From: Coix lacryma-jobi var. lacryma-jobi
Lineage: Eukaryota; Streptophyta; Magnoliopsida; Poales; Poaceae
Direction of reading: 5' to 3'
DNA length: 64,000 nt
Assembly (NCBI GenBank): GCA_009763385.1
Contig: CM019828.1
Location: 19,062,822-19,126,821, forward strand
Shown in pieces: positions 12,935 to 24,617 of this stretch (its first letter is position 1; each line of letters opens with the position of its first letter). The translations under genes and the position numbers were made by a program. The notes under the pieces are model-generated. The model was given only the letters and a program-made list of their open reading frames with translations. It had not been told where the DNA came from and searched no databases.

Positions 12935-13208
12935 ACTACTTTCGTGCTATTGGAGGACAGGTACCCCAAGACCCGGAGGGACCTCACCGCGTACTGTACA
13001 TTCCGGGATGGGTGCTTACGGCTCCCGCCTTGTCGCGCCACCACGTCCGCGCCCAGGATGGAAGTCACGACCCAAGGACGCCTCAACAGCGACGATCACA
13101 TCGGCTCCAGTGGCCCCGACAAGACAGGGTTCCTACCCTTCTCCGTATGGGGCACCATACGCCTCGACACCTGTAATACCTTTATGTAACTCTGGCCTCC
13201 CCTTGCTC

Positions 13209-13215
13209 TATAAAA
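13209..13215 (+). promoter_or_regulatory. TATA box of the copy A 3' LTR
   Basis: TATAAAA follows CTTGCTC, at the same place as TATAAAA at 39878 and 58623 in copy B. It marks the U3/R border. Confidence 0.7.
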
Positions 13216-13523
13216 AGGGACGCTAGGGCCCTCATTCGGGGGACACACAACACACGAGTCCACACACAGGCACGAGTCCGGACCCCGGTCCATGCTCACT
13301 GAGCTTGTATTCTCCCCTGTACGAGCACTTAGGTGCAAGTAATACAAGAACATCCCCTCGCTGGACGTAGGGCCTTCTTTGCCCGAACCAGGATAAATCC
13401 TTGTGTCCTCTTGCATCACCATCCAGGAAGAGAAGCACGCGATCATATCACTCGTTGGTGTGATACCCCCGGGTACGAAACACCGACACTTCATATGACA
13501 CCAACTCCCAGTACTATTACATA

Positions 13524-13778
13524 CTCCCTCCGTATCACAATTAGAGTTCGTTTTGGAAAAGCTTTCGGTCAAACATTGGGATATAATCATGAATAACTTT
13601 TAAATTATTGAGTTTAGAAATGTAAAAATCATATAAATAAATTTATCTTGAAAAGTACTTTCATAAAGTATATATATATCACTTATAACAAATATTTTTA
13701 AAGAAATAAGTGGTCAAAGTTATGCTTTGGAGACCGTGTCGCTGTCCAAAACGAACTCTAATTGTGATACGGAGGGAG
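13524..13778. mobile_element. Stowaway-type MITE, 255 bp
   Basis: The ends are perfect inverted repeats of at least 33 bp beginning CTCCCTCCGTATCACAATTA. They are flanked by TA on both sides (13522-13523 and 13779-13780). The centre is AT-rich with no coding capacity. The CTCCCTCCGT terminus and TA duplication are typical of Tc1/mariner-derived Stowaway MITEs. The perfect arms suggest recent movement. It lies 35 bp past the Tat LTR end. Confidence 0.92.
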
Positions 13779-13780
13779 TA

Positions 13781-15998
13781 CACTACTAGTTTAGTGCTCG
13801 TGCTAACGCTACTGTTTCACTTCATGTTGTATTTGAAAACAAAACAATTAAAGTTAATTTTTTATAGCTCAACTTTGACATAATTATAATGGTTCTGAGT
13901 ATAATCCAGAAAAATATTATTATCCTTAAAAGGCATAATAAAAAGTTGTTTGTTTGATTAACCATCTAAATTACATCTTGCCTAAAGCCTTAAGCATGTC
14001 TTGGAGATCTTCAGTTAATCTGTCAAAACATTCATTCATACTGCTTTTTAAAATGTCTGCCAAGAATCAGTCACGTTGCTTCATGTTTTCCGTTGAGCAC
14101 GGTAGTCATGTTGCTTTTTATTTCTTGCTTCCCACTCGGCATCTATCTCTTGAGCTCTCATCCTCGCGCGATACTCATATTGTTTCTGTTCATTTCTTCT
14201 CTCTTTTGTTCTTCTTTAGAAATCACTGTTTTGGCATGATGGTGTTATACATAATTTGTTATATATATGATGTGACAATATGTGTATATGATTATACCTG
14301 GAGTTTGAATGTTTTTTATATCGTTGACCACCGTACGTTTGTCACTTCGAGTTCCCATTTTTTTGTCTAGATGTCTCCCGCCACGCGCGGTGATGAAAAG
14401 CCGACTCGCGAAGGTACCTTTTGCTGACTTGCGTCCTGTTCAAGAGTAGGCTGTGGCCGTTGTCGGATCGTAGTAAAACTTACTCGGCTACGTTAGATAT
14501 TATGCTTAGGATTAAAAGTAAAAAAAATATCTTAATTAATATTACTAAAATCGAGAATCTTATGATTTAACAACGAATAGTAATAATTATAAATAAAACT
14601 TGGACTTAATTAATTAATGTTCTTCGTGCTTTAAGTAGAAGAATAATTTTATATACTTTTATAATCCTTATTTTGTAGATGATAATAACATGTTATTGCA
14701 ATGGTTTAAACTAATATAATAATATCGATAATATTGTTTTTTTTAAACCATGCTACAGCTTTGCTGCACGGACAGTGGCCACATTGCTTCAGCAGCGTAT
14801 ATGTGGAGCGCTTGCGTGCAGGTTGACCGATGGTGTGCGCGTGGCGGACAGTGGCCACATTGCTTTAGCAATGTATACGTGGAGCGCTTGCGTGCAGGCC
14901 GACCGACGGTGTACGTGTGGAGGCTCACGTGCATAGCACCGACGATCGGTGGCGTGCGCGTGGAGGCTCAGTGTGCGTACGAGTGTCAACGCAGACGACG
15001 GTCTCGCTGCACAGACAGTGGACTTGCGTACATTGCGTCGGGTGTTTTTTTTCGCTCGTGCATGTATCTACGCGAACGACAACCAACGGAATCATGTGCA
15101 TGAGTCTCACCTGTGTTTGTGGAGTCGGACGACGGTCTCGATCGTGGACAACGATTGGCCGGCGTCACATTCGTCCGTGGAGTCAGATGATGGCGGTCTC
15201 GGATCGCTGACGGCGGCCTTGCAGCTGCAAATACATACAACATCTTCGTGAGACAGCGGACGGTGGCCTCGCAAATTTTTTCGCTTTCGACACTGACCTC
15301 GCAATTTTCCACGTCGACAACCTTACAATTTCGATCTCACATTATTAGCATTTAGCTTTCTTTTGGTAATATTTGTTCTCCCTCGCGCTTGTTTTTTGGC
15401 AATATTTTTTGTCCTACGCTTGGCCGGCAATATTAGCGTTTGTTTATTTTGGCAATATTTTTTCATGATATCACGTGATTAGTGCTTGGTTTTTTTTGGC
15501 AATATCGATCTCGTCTGATCTCACCTATTAGCGCTTGGTTTTTTTTTGTAATATTGGCTTGTTTTTTGGTAATATTTTTTCTCACATACGCACAACCTCA
15601 TATGGTGTATTTTCTATTGTGTGGTGGAGGAGGATGTATACCATACATTTAATCTGGTCCATTAGATATGAGTGAGTAAAGAGAGAGAAGACTACGTAAC
15701 AAATCTGGATCGTCGATTATTATAGAGTCAGTTTTCTGGGTACAGTTTCGTGTGTGACTTTAGTGAGGCCATCTCAGCGGGGGAAACTTTTTGGTACACC
15801 TAGCAAAGTTTAGGAGTGGTGCATTAGTAGGGTAGACTATGGAGAAGCATCTTAACATTGGCTCAACTTTGGTACCTACAGGAGCCGGAGCCCAGTGTCC
15901 GGCATAGTGCACAGGAACACATAGTTGGCTACAACTACTATAGGCTGGCAGGTGGATCCAGAGCCAAAGCCACACGAAGCGGAACCAAACGTACACTT
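13781..15998. other. Intergenic stretch, no gene recognised
   Basis: AT-rich sequence, apart from a GC-richer island at about 14760-15310. Open frames here (for example 13954-14370) show no known motif. At 15350-15590 a loose repeat of GCTTG-T(n)-GGCAATATT occurs five or six times. No RNA gene or coding exon can be supported. Confidence 0.5.
14770..14921 (+). repeat. Two tandem copies of a 76-bp unit
   Basis: The first copy is 14770-14845 and the second 14846-14921; both start GGACAGTGGCCACATTGCTT. About ten differences separate them. A third, weaker partial copy of the tail (GGTG, then GCGTGGAGGCTC) follows to about 14970. Function unknown. Confidence 0.8.
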
Positions 15999-16188
15999 AG
16001 AGCTTGTTTAGATCACATAGATAAAATTAGTCCATTTTATGAAAATGGTTTAAACATAAGCTAATTATAGGCTAATAAGGGGTAATAGACTCTAACCTCT
16101 TATTAGCTTAAAATTAACCCACATTTAGATATTCTAATTAGTATTTAAAACATAGACTAATTATTAGCTCTGGTATCCAAACACCTCC
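15999..16188. mobile_element. Tourist-like MITE, 190 bp
   Basis: It is flanked by TTA on both sides (15996-15998 and 16189-16191), the duplication typical of PIF/Harbinger MITEs. The ends GAGCTTGTTTAGATC and GGTATCCAAACACCTCC are inverted repeats agreeing at about 10 of 15 positions. The centre is AT-rich and non-coding. The arms are decayed, so this is an older copy. Confidence 0.6.
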
Positions 16189-16191
16189 TTA

Positions 16192-17766
16192 GTTGCGTCA
16201 GTAGTTTGGTTGGTGGCCTATGTGAGGAGGTGAAGTTAGGACTAGAGCTGTGTTGTTGTTCGTTAGACTGGCTTCTCTTTGTAGGTGCTTCTTTTTTCTC
16301 TGTCTTCTATCTAATCAGACGTTGCTTGTAAACGCTCTTGTATTTCGGTTTGCGTAATTGAAAATGGCCAAATGGGGATCACTTCGAGTCTGAAAAAAAA
16401 AAACCATTCCCGTAAAGCGTAAAGCCATGCATTCAGGTCACAGGCGTTGCTCGGTTTGGCATGGCACCGGCCGGCACGTGATCTCGCCCATTCGCCGGGC
16501 AGGGTGATGTGATGAGGCATGAGGGCAGCAAGGACACTCGTGGAGCTGCATGATTGCCGATTATTGTTTGTTGCATCTTGAAGAATGCCTGCCCTCCCTC
16601 CGCCGCCTCCGGCGTGTTGTGTTTGTGGCCCCCTCGCTCCGCCAACATCCATCCATCTCATCATCTCTGATGCCCGCCCACTCGCCGCTGTCTGTTGCCT
16701 CCAACTGTTGGATTGAAATCTGGGGACGTCTGCTGTCTGCACTGCATGAGGCGAGCCGAGCCGGAGCCCTCCCCGTGCCGTGGTCAAATCGCTGTCTCCT
16801 TCTTCTGGAGATGGGCTGGGCCTGCCGGAGATGGAACTTCTCTTGCCTTTTCTCCCTTCTTCTCACTCATTCCCTCTGCCTGAGCTGCCTCCATGGGGTC
16901 CAGGAAATTGGCCTTTTTTTTTATCCTGGCACCGTATGGAAGCCCAGTGAGGCACTGAGCAAGCAAGCAGCCAGTTGTGTAGACTGTACTAGAGTATAAG
17001 ATGATTTCCGATGCTCTGTAAATTTGGTACTGTGCGACATCAAGTGTTTCTGTGGGAGGTTAGTGACAGAAACAACTTGTTCTGACTCTGAACATGTAGA
17101 GAGCTAAGAAGAAATTGAGACCTTGGACAGTAAAGAAAAACTATTCTCACTCCCCAGAACAAGACCATCAACGGAAATGTAGTGCAACAGAGCTATCGAT
17201 GGTAATGAATCTAGAGAGAATAAAGGCCATGTTCAGTTCCCCATATTTGTCCAAATATTTGTACAGTAACAGTGACATCGAATTTTTACACGCATGCATG
17301 GAGCATTAAATGTAGGTAAAAAAATACTAATTGTACTTTTGGTCTGCTCATGTCGAGATGAATATTTTGAGTCTAGTTGGTCAATGTTTGGACAAAGTTT
17401 GTCAAATAACAACGAAAGTGCTACAGTAACTTTTCACCACATATTTCGCGAACTGAAAAAGGGCTAACTGCATAATCCAGGGGCAGGACAAGGGTACGAA
17501 TGTGGGAATATTTGAAATCATGAAGCCCATGATTCATTGATTCCTGTGCTGCGTCTGCAGTCGTATCCGTCAGAATATTCAGAGCAAGGCGCATGTGCGG
17601 CTTAACTATTGTCAGCAGAATCTTCAACTAACGATAAATAAATAAAGTTCACGATTAATGGGGGGATGGAGTTTTGCTTACAAGTTAGAACACACACCAG
17701 AATATACTCCGTATGACTGAAAAATACTGGCAATATGCAAAGACAACTGGACACCTGCGAACTACG
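16192..17766. other. Intergenic stretch, no gene recognised
   Basis: Contains a GC-richer part at 16440-16960 with open frames on both strands, none with a recognisable domain, signal or codon pattern that would support a gene. A transcribed non-coding RNA cannot be excluded from sequence alone. Confidence 0.45.
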
Positions 17767-17768
17767 TA

Positions 17769-17859
17769 CTCCCTCCGTCCGAATGAAAGTGTCGTTGGAA
17801 AACCGTGTTCCCCTCACAAACACGCTTGCCGGACGACACTCTCAATGGGACGGAGGGAG
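17769..17859. mobile_element. Short Stowaway-type MITE, 91 bp
   Basis: It starts CTCCCTCCGTCCGAATGAAA and ends GGGACGGAGGGAG, flanked by TA at 17767-17768 and 17860-17861. The arms are about 30 bp with a few mismatches, so nearly the whole element can fold as one hairpin. It lacks most of the usual internal region. Confidence 0.85.
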
Positions 17860-17861
17860 TA

Positions 17862-18840
17862 CCCTCCAGGAAAGACAAATGGTGACCCTGAGGGAACCTT
17901 TTGTCCCCAGTTCATGGCGCCAGTACAAATCAGGCAACTTGACTGGGCGTCTGGACCCTTGTTCATGGCATGAGAATCTTCAGAAAAAGAGATCACAAGA
18001 TTCTTATCACAATATCACATCGCCATGCCCATGATATATGCTAGATAAGCGTAAAGGCTCACATATGCTTCTAAAGCGTGTGCGTGCGCCGTGCGATCTT
18101 AGAACGATGCGATTCCAAGTTCTTGGTCCACTGGAGTCGTTTCAATAATAGCTACTGCTGCCCAGGAAGCCTGACCAATTTTCCGAGTTCCAATGTTTGT
18201 TTTAAATTTGTTGCGATCCGAAAAGGCCTCGTTGTTTGTTCGCTCTGGCTATTTGATTCGGCCAGTGTGACTCGATTGGTTCATTGTTGTGCCAAGTCTT
18301 CCCTAGCTTTAAGCTATCTATACAAAGAATAAGGTCCCTCACACGGACTCTGCTGCATTGACCTCCTGAATCTTAGCTCTCAGTCAGAAATCCAAGCACG
18401 GTCATTCAGTGCGGTGAGTGATCAATACTGTACAGCCATTGCTCGTTGATGTTTCTGGGAAACAGCTGCATATCCTGGTGAAGCATTTTCTTCAACATAA
18501 TTTGATTCTTTATTTCCTACTCATACCTATGTGAGTACATCCCTTGACAGTATGCAAAACACCAGTACAGACGAGACAACAAATCCTTTTATTTGATTCC
18601 AATCCAATGCATGCAGTCCTCATGGCACAATGCAGCTAAAATTCTGATTCTCACATCTGTTGGCCACCCTTAAAAGTAACTACCAAAAAGAATAAGGCAT
18701 TATCATTTGTATGTGGAGGAAAGTGTCATAAATTCGACCAGATGGAACCTCACCTTCCATCAAACAACCAATCAGGGGTCATCATAACTTCATTGCTAAC
18801 AACCATAGAATTCAGGGGTCATCATAATTTCATTGCTACA
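17862..18840. other. Intergenic stretch with a short direct repeat
   Basis: No gene seen. At 18773-18800 and 18813-18840 a 28-bp segment beginning CAGGGGTCATCATAA is repeated with a 40-bp period and one or two changes. The last part may belong to the 3' untranslated region of the RING gene. Confidence 0.45.
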
Positions 18841-19229
18841 ATCCCAGCCTAACTCGCCTTCGAGCAAGAAGGCAGCTTCATCAAAAGAGATGGCAGCTTC
18901 ATCAACAGAGATAATTCATATCCACTGGACTCCAATGCATTCCCATATTTACCTACCAATGCAGGTCAAGTTGCATGGTAACGGGGAAACGATACACTGC
19001 ATATTGTACATGACTATATTTATTATTACGAATAAATATGTTTAACCAATATACAAGACACCGAGAACCCACGCAACGAATGCTCTTGTTCTCCTAACAG
19101 GACAACTTAGTTCAGCTGTAACAACATGCCATCATCTTGCGAGAAACCTCGTCCGAACAAAGACAGGAAGCATATGGTGGGCTCCTTCTACTCTTGTTGG
19201 CTGACAGCTAACAACAGCTACTTTATCAC
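18841..19229 (-). other. Possible 3' untranslated exon of the RING gene
   Basis: Soon after the RING stop codon the minus strand reads AATCAG|GTTAGC, a fair splice donor (intron first base 21221). At 19230 it reads CCCTTTTCAG|GTGATAAAG, a good acceptor. If both are used, a 1.99-kb intron lies in the 3' untranslated region and the last exon starts at 19229. This rests on splice-site appearance only; the 3' end is a guess. Between 19230 and 21220 I see no other gene. Confidence 0.3.
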
Positions 19230-21246
19230 CTGAAAAGGGCAGAAGCATATGAGCACGACAACTGAAAGACTTTACAAGCTTTAAGAAACAATAGACAGTA
19301 ACAGCAAAACCATAACACAAAAGAATGGATCTTAGGATCCGAAAGTCAAAAAGATGCTATTGGGTGGCACTTTAAGAACCAATCACCTATAGCTTTATTC
19401 TCCTAAAATATCAGTTCAGTTCCACATGAAAGGATTTATTCATTACACAAATTGATGAATGGCACAAGCACAACAGGAGAAACCCTGCTTTTTTGTTGCC
19501 GCAAGTTTGCCACCACTACATGCATCATCCACCAAAATAGAAATTAAGATAGACATTTATTTGTGTCAACTAATTCTGGCGGTATAAAGGCACTTTCTGT
19601 GATGTGTAAAGTGAAGTACTAGCACACTCAATCACTCATAAAGCAGTGTACTCCAGCTTTCTTGATAGCAAGCTCACATGAGCAACCCAAGTCAAGAAGT
19701 CCACCATTACTTCAAATAACAGCACGTATCTGTTGAAGCAATTGGCTAAGTTATTCTAAAGGGTGGTGTAAGAATAAAAGCTTGAAAGAAAATCAATCAC
19801 AAGGTGGATAGGCATGCAAGGTGTCCAAGGCCAGTGGATCCTACTTTATCTCTTTGCTGTCGAATACATAGAATTTCTATTAACTTGGTAAATCTCTAAG
19901 CTTGTGCATGTGATGGTGAGTTTTTTCATACATGAATAAGACAATTAGTTACAGAATTTTGTCACAATAGAGCAAGAATAATGCACTCATACGAGGACAT
20001 GAGCAAATTTTGTTATAATCAAAGAGACGTGATTTTGGACTAGACGTATTCATGCTGTACCAGAAGTCTAAAACAAACACCGATTAGGAGCATAACAAAC
20101 AAATAATGGAGGTCTCAAGAAACTAACTAGCAAATGACCATAAAGAGATAAGGCATTTATTAGAGCTAAAAGCAAGAAAGGGATTCAGGAATCAAGGTTG
20201 CTAAACTATCAACATACAGTAGCATGAACTAGTTTCACACTTTTGAAGGATATCAAGGCAGATCTGCAAATTTTGTATCTATTACCTTGTCAATAAAACA
20301 TACTAATCCAGATAATCAAAACTACAAGATTACTAGAGAAAGTCAATTAAACAAAGTGGAAACGATTGTAAACAACACAAAAAATGAAACAGGTGCATTC
20401 CATCGATCAAATAATGTGGCAAACAACCGAAATCCACATCAACATTGTTAGCTTTGCTCTGCCTATTCTTTTCTTCAACCCAAATTCAGCAGAAAGAACA
20501 TTAGTTTTCTATATTTTTCTGCACGGCCACAACAGGCAAATTAAAGGTTGAGCACAAAAGGTATCTTCTAGCCTTAAACATATAAGACAGGATGATGATG
20601 CTTAAACCTCCAAATAGATAGCATGTTCAGTGTTTGTACAGTAATTACTAATCACTATCAGCTTAGCTACGGCTCACATTAGCACTAAGGTAACAGACTA
20701 ACAGCAACATGTCCATGCACATTTTAAAATGACTAGGATGCTTTAATTAAGTTATAATTTATAGGTGCAAATGCTTAAAATCAATTAAGAACACAGAGCC
20801 AATTAACATAAAGTAACATCATTTTTTTAAGAATGCTTATAGCTGTGCATAGTCTTTGATAACACATGGAAAAAGGCTTATGTATTTTTTGGTGAACAAA
20901 AAGGCTTATGTAATTAACAGCAGAAAGCGCCTAAACATCTTAATGGCAAAATTTGATTTTGCAGTGCCCGCATAATTCTGATTTGAGCAACTGATTATCA
21001 AATTCTAACATAAGAAAATAAGAAGTGAAGCAAGTCCTGGTCAACTAGCAGACAACACACGACCATATATGAGGGGTGGGGGATGTAACACAACCTACAC
21101 TACTTATCACAGAATATCTAAAAACGATTTAGTTTACTGAGACAAGCAGTTCAATTCATGCTCCAAGGATACAATACAAATTTAGCTAGTAAAGTTGAGA
21201 GATTTGCTGCGATATGCTAACCTGATTGATGACTGGAACCTCTGGC

Positions 21247-22212
21247 TCAATCAAAAAAGGCATCCCCTTCGCGTGCCTCTGACATGACTGTATCGGACTC
21301 GGGGTGCGGAGGCCACTCAGACGACACAGTCTCGCCGCTATTGGCAGGTCCACCAGCTCCATCCCCGGTAATAGCCTGCGCGAGCTGCGTGGGAGACGCC
21401 GAGATAGGAGCCCCCAGCGGCCCCGCTTCGGTGCCGACGCGGACGCGGCGGCGCGTGGTGGTCGTGAAGCGGATGGTGACCCGCGTGGTGGGCGGGTTCT
21501 GCTCCGAGGGCGCGGCGTCATCGTCGGGGTGGTCGGCGGCGGGGGCGGAGGGGATGCGGAAGCGGCAGACGGGGCAGGAGTTGTGCATCTCGAGCCAGGT
21601 GACGATGCAGAAGGAGTGGTAGAGGTGGGCGCAGGGGAGCTTCCGCGCCTCGGAGGCGAGCGGCAGGTCGTCCTTGCAGATGGCGCAGACGGCGGCGGGC
21701 TCGGCCACCTCGACCGTGGGCAGCGCGGCGATGGAGGCGGCCGTGCGGGGGGCTCCCCGCCTCCGCCGGCGCCGGGCCGGGCGGCGGTGGTGGCCGTGCT
21801 GCTGGAGCGCGGAGACGGCGGCGGCGGCGGCGGCGTCGAAGGCCCGTCGCTGAGGCGGTGGCGGTGGACGAGGCGGCTGAGGTAGGCGCGCGCCTCGTCG
21901 GGGTCCATGACGAAGTCGAAGTCGTCGAGGTCGTCGGGGTCGTCGGAGAGCGAGGAGGAGGAGGAGCCAGAAGAGCAGCGGCGGGGGCGGCGGCGGCGGA
22001 GGCGGCGGCGGGGACGGGGTGCCAGGGCTCTCCTCGACGAAGTCGCTGTGGCAGAGCGGGCAGAGGGGCCGCGCCGAGGAGGGCGCCGCCGGCTCGGCGG
22101 GCAGCGCGACCGTGGCGGCGCACACGTAGCAGTAGAACTCCGAGGGCGGGGGCAGGAACGGGGGCGGCTCCGGCGGCGCCCCCGCGGGCGGGGAGGGCGC
22201 GGACGAGGACAT
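21247..22212 (-). CDS. RING-H2 E3 ubiquitin ligase with N-terminal zinc ribbon
   Basis: The 321-codon frame starts MSSSAPSPP and ends GDAFFD. Residues 26-60 carry a zinc-ribbon with two CxxC pairs (C28/C31 and C51/C54), as in plant RNF126/RZF-type ligases. A RING-H2 domain at about 175-216 has all eight ligands: CAIC, then CAHLYHSFC, then CPVC. Family knowledge says such proteins transfer ubiquitin from an E2; the substrate is unknown. No signal peptide or clear membrane span is seen. The stretch between the two domains looks frame-shifted: here the chosen frame is Arg/Leu/Pro-rich, while another frame gives an acidic run and AYLSRLVHR as expected of this family. Two compensating indels in the proline codon runs (about 21960-22010 and 21820-21855) would explain it, real or from sequencing. 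Start chosen as the first ATG before the zinc ribbon. Confidence 0.85.
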   Translation of the reverse strand: MSSSAPSPPAGAPPEPPPFLPPPSEFYCYVCAATVALPAEPAAPSSARPLCPLCHSDFVEESPGTPSPPPPPPPPPPPLLFWLLLLLALRRPRRPRRLRLRHGPRRGARLPQPPRPPPPPQRRAFDAAAAAAVSALQQHGHHRRPARRRRRRGAPRTAASIAALPTVEVAEPAAVCAICKDDLPLASEARKLPCAHLYHSFCIVTWLEMHNSCPVCRFRIPSAPAADHPDDDAAPSEQNPPTTRVTIRFTTTTRRRVRVGTEAGPLGAPISASPTQLAQAITGDGAGGPANSGETVSSEWPPHPESDTVMSEAREGDAFFD

Positions 22213-22640
22213 GGCCGGGACCGACCCCCTCTCGCGGGGGTTCTGGCTTGGGGGGCTCCGCCTTCGGGTCCGGGGATCCTCCGGGTCGTTGCCCTCGCCT
22301 GCCTCCCCGGCTCTTTCCTCCTCTGCTTTGGTTGCGGGGGCACTGGACCAGACTTGGGGTCGGGATTTGTTGCGGGAGCACTCCGAAAGTCTGCAGCCGC
22401 AGTCACTTGGCTCCTTTCGGCCGGGCGGCGCGGGGCCCGTAGCCTGCGGGTGTTTCGCAAGGCGCAGGCGCGTCGTCAGCGCGTGAAATTCTGGGCCTGG
22501 AAATGCTATGCTATGGTGGTGTCCGCGCCGGCGTGGTCTTGTCCTGCAGCTGATGCGGCGGCCGGCGGAGTAGTTTCCTAGCGTCCGCGTAGTGTTTTTC
22601 CAGCCCTCGCTTCAGATTCCTCTTTTTTATGACAAAACTC
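22213..22640 (-). promoter_or_regulatory. GC-rich upstream region of the RING gene
   Basis: Strongly GC- and CpG-rich sequence continues about 400 bp upstream of the ATG, then falls sharply to AT-rich DNA near 22620. This is the usual look of a grass gene 5' leader and core promoter. No convincing TATA box is seen, consistent with a housekeeping-type promoter. The transcription start is not placed. Confidence 0.4.
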
Positions 22641-22911
22641 TCTCGCTTCAGATTGGGATGGGCCTGCCGAGCGCCGATAATTGGTGTTGGTCGTCAACCA
22701 AATCTTGCGCCAATTAGATTTTAAAATTAAAAAAAAACCACGAGCACTTATATCAAATCGAGGATTTCAATCAAGAAATAGTAACATAGATAAATTTCAA
22801 AATAAATTTATAAAGATACGGACACTTACGTCAAGTACTTAAATTCAGATGATCACAGTGACGGGTAGACACACACCACGGTCCACGCCTTCCTCATTGA
22901 TGAGCCAATAA

Positions 22912-23211
22912 GGGTCTATTTGGTAGTACAACACAACTATTTAATGATTTGTTATGTTTTTTTTTATCAAACACCTTTTTTTACATAAGAACTTCACCCA
23001 TAAAGTTGTTTTATTCTTTCTCTCACAAAAGGATAAGTTGAGATCAAGCTAAAAAAACTAGCTTTTCACAGCTCGCGCCCTCATTTTTCTCTTTCAATCA
23101 TGCATAAATTTATTGGTAAGCTGTTTTGCCAATATTTTTTTTAAATAGCTCAGGTTCATGTAGAAAGTTGAGCAACTTCACTAATAAACCTGAGTTGCGC
23201 CGAACGAGGCC
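22912..23211. mobile_element. Tourist-like MITE, 300 bp
   Basis: It starts GGGTCTATTTGGTAG and ends CGCCGAACGAGGCC, imperfect inverted repeats, with TAA on both sides (22909-22911 and 23212-23214). This fits PIF/Harbinger-derived Tourist MITEs. It lies about 700 bp upstream of the RING gene start, where such elements often sit. No coding capacity. Confidence 0.65.
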
Positions 23212-23487
23212 TAAATATTCTTCGGAGAAAGAATTTTCAATACCTTTGTTCAAATGTTAGCTCTGTAACAACCTAACAACACAACTAAAGAAAGAGTATC
23301 ACATTAAGTTAATGTTAGTGGGTGACAAGCATGCTGATATAGACAACTAAATATATGTTAGTGAGTAATATATCTTGTTGATATGTAGATTATAATTACA
23401 ATTCTATTTGACCATAAATGCATTTGGTAATGGACTGATGAGGTGGATAGCGTGCATATTGAAGAGATAGCTAGTGTGACCGTAAAT

Positions 23488-24013
23488 ACTAGAAGTATAC
23501 CGCGCGTGTTGCTGCGGGATTTTTTTAAAAAGATCTATTATATACATAACATTACTATATGATATTTTGTATATTATCAGATCTAGTAACAAATCTCGGT
23601 AAGCTAATAGAAAATAATAGAATATTTGATTATATTATAAAAGAATAGGTGATAAAACAATAGCATATGTAGATCACTTGTATGTTAATAGATTAAAGAT
23701 TTAAAGTATTTCACGTGATAGAGATATCATAGATATCTATATCTCTTATAACTGTAAACCCCACTAGCAATTCTCTCAACACGCAAGCTGCCTATCTCAA
23801 CAATACATTATCACATGCAATTAAAATATACTAGGACAGATGATGCCCACATCAACAAGACACATAAGCATATATTGTCCACATTAACATGTCACACAAT
23901 CCACTAACATTTAGTTATAATCGTTTTATTCCTTTGTATGAGTAATTATATAGTCTAATTTCATTCTAAACATCTCTGTAAATCCTGCAGCAATGCGCGG
24001 GGTATCTTCTAGT
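23488..24013. mobile_element. Non-autonomous element with about 35-bp terminal inverted repeats
   Basis: The left end ACTAGAAGTATACCGCGCGT matches the reverse complement of the right end, GGGGTATCTTCTAGT, and agreement continues through GTTGCTGC-GGATTT (about 30 of 35). The 526-bp interior is AT-rich and non-coding. I see no clear target duplication, so superfamily is not assigned; the CCGCGCGTTGCTGCGGG-type terminus is familiar from grass DNA transposons. Confidence 0.6.
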
Positions 24014-24617
24014 TTTTCTTAATTAGACATGAACTTAGTGAAGAATGATGTGAATACTTGCATGAAGAGATAGAATATTACATTTAATGGGATCACTTAA
24101 TGAAAAATGATATGGACACCTCACATGAAGAGAGAGATGATTTAGTGAAGATTACCATTATTAAAGTTATAGATATTTGATAGTGTACTAATGAGGTGGG
24201 TAACTTAGTGGACTGATGAGATTGAAGTCTTACATGTTGAGAGAAATAGATAGTGAAATTTTGTTCTAGAAGAGTTATAGATTCCTAATAAAAATTCAAA
24301 CAAGGGAAATGCGTTACCCTACTTCACATTTCCCTATCCTACCTCTCATTTCCTACGATCCAAACAGCACCAGAAATAAAATTCCAATAAACACGATGCC
24401 GTTTTTCTAAGGTTTTTTCTCTACAAAACTTCTTTCAGCAAATTTTCGAACTAGTCATTCACCAATCTTGATCCAACTAACTTGGTGCACCAGGACCAAT
24501 CAAGTCAGATTAAAGCCATATAGCAGGCATGCATTACATGTGTGATTAAGCCGGAATTCGGTTTAAATATTTTACTTCTTATTTGAAACCATCAATGTGC
24601 CCATTTGAACACGCAAC

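Larger units (their letters stand above)
1..13488 (+). mobile_element. Tat-lineage Ty3/Gypsy LTR retrotransposon, copy A, cut by the window edge
   Basis: The left edge of the window falls inside pol, so the 5' LTR, gag, protease and reverse transcriptase are not seen. What remains, in order, is the pol end (RNase H and integrase), an antisense gene, a spacer and a 3' LTR ending in ACA at 13488. The order and sequence match the complete copy B at 38902-58938, which fixes the boundaries. The Tat lineage is inferred from the archaeal-type RNase H before integrase, the lack of a chromodomain and the antisense gene between pol and the 3' LTR. The copy is old: pol has three frameshifts, the antisense gene has several, and a 4.27-kb solo LTR of another family sits inside it. 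Confidence 0.92.
12165..13488 (+). repeat. 3' LTR of Tat copy A
   Basis: It starts TGTTGGTGTAC and ends GAAACACCGACA, aligned end to end with the copy B LTRs (38902-40193 and 57649-58938). It is 1324 bp against about 1290 bp in copy B; the extra length is in two tandem arrays. The flanking 5-bp target repeat cannot be checked because the 5' LTR is outside the window. Confidence 0.92.

Noticed and set aside
13954..14370. Possible 138-codon plus-strand gene
   Set aside because: No domain, AT-rich composition, no promoter or splice context; length is not unusual for chance in this region.
16550..16999. Possible 149-codon plus-strand gene
   Set aside because: No recognisable motif, and competing open frames occur on both strands of a GC-richer patch. 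Left as intergenic.
21186..22460. A 424-codon alternative minus-strand frame over the RING gene
   Set aside because: It lacks both zinc domains and is mostly Arg/Pro/Ser low complexity. Only a short part of it (the acidic run) is likely real coding, explained by frame shifts.
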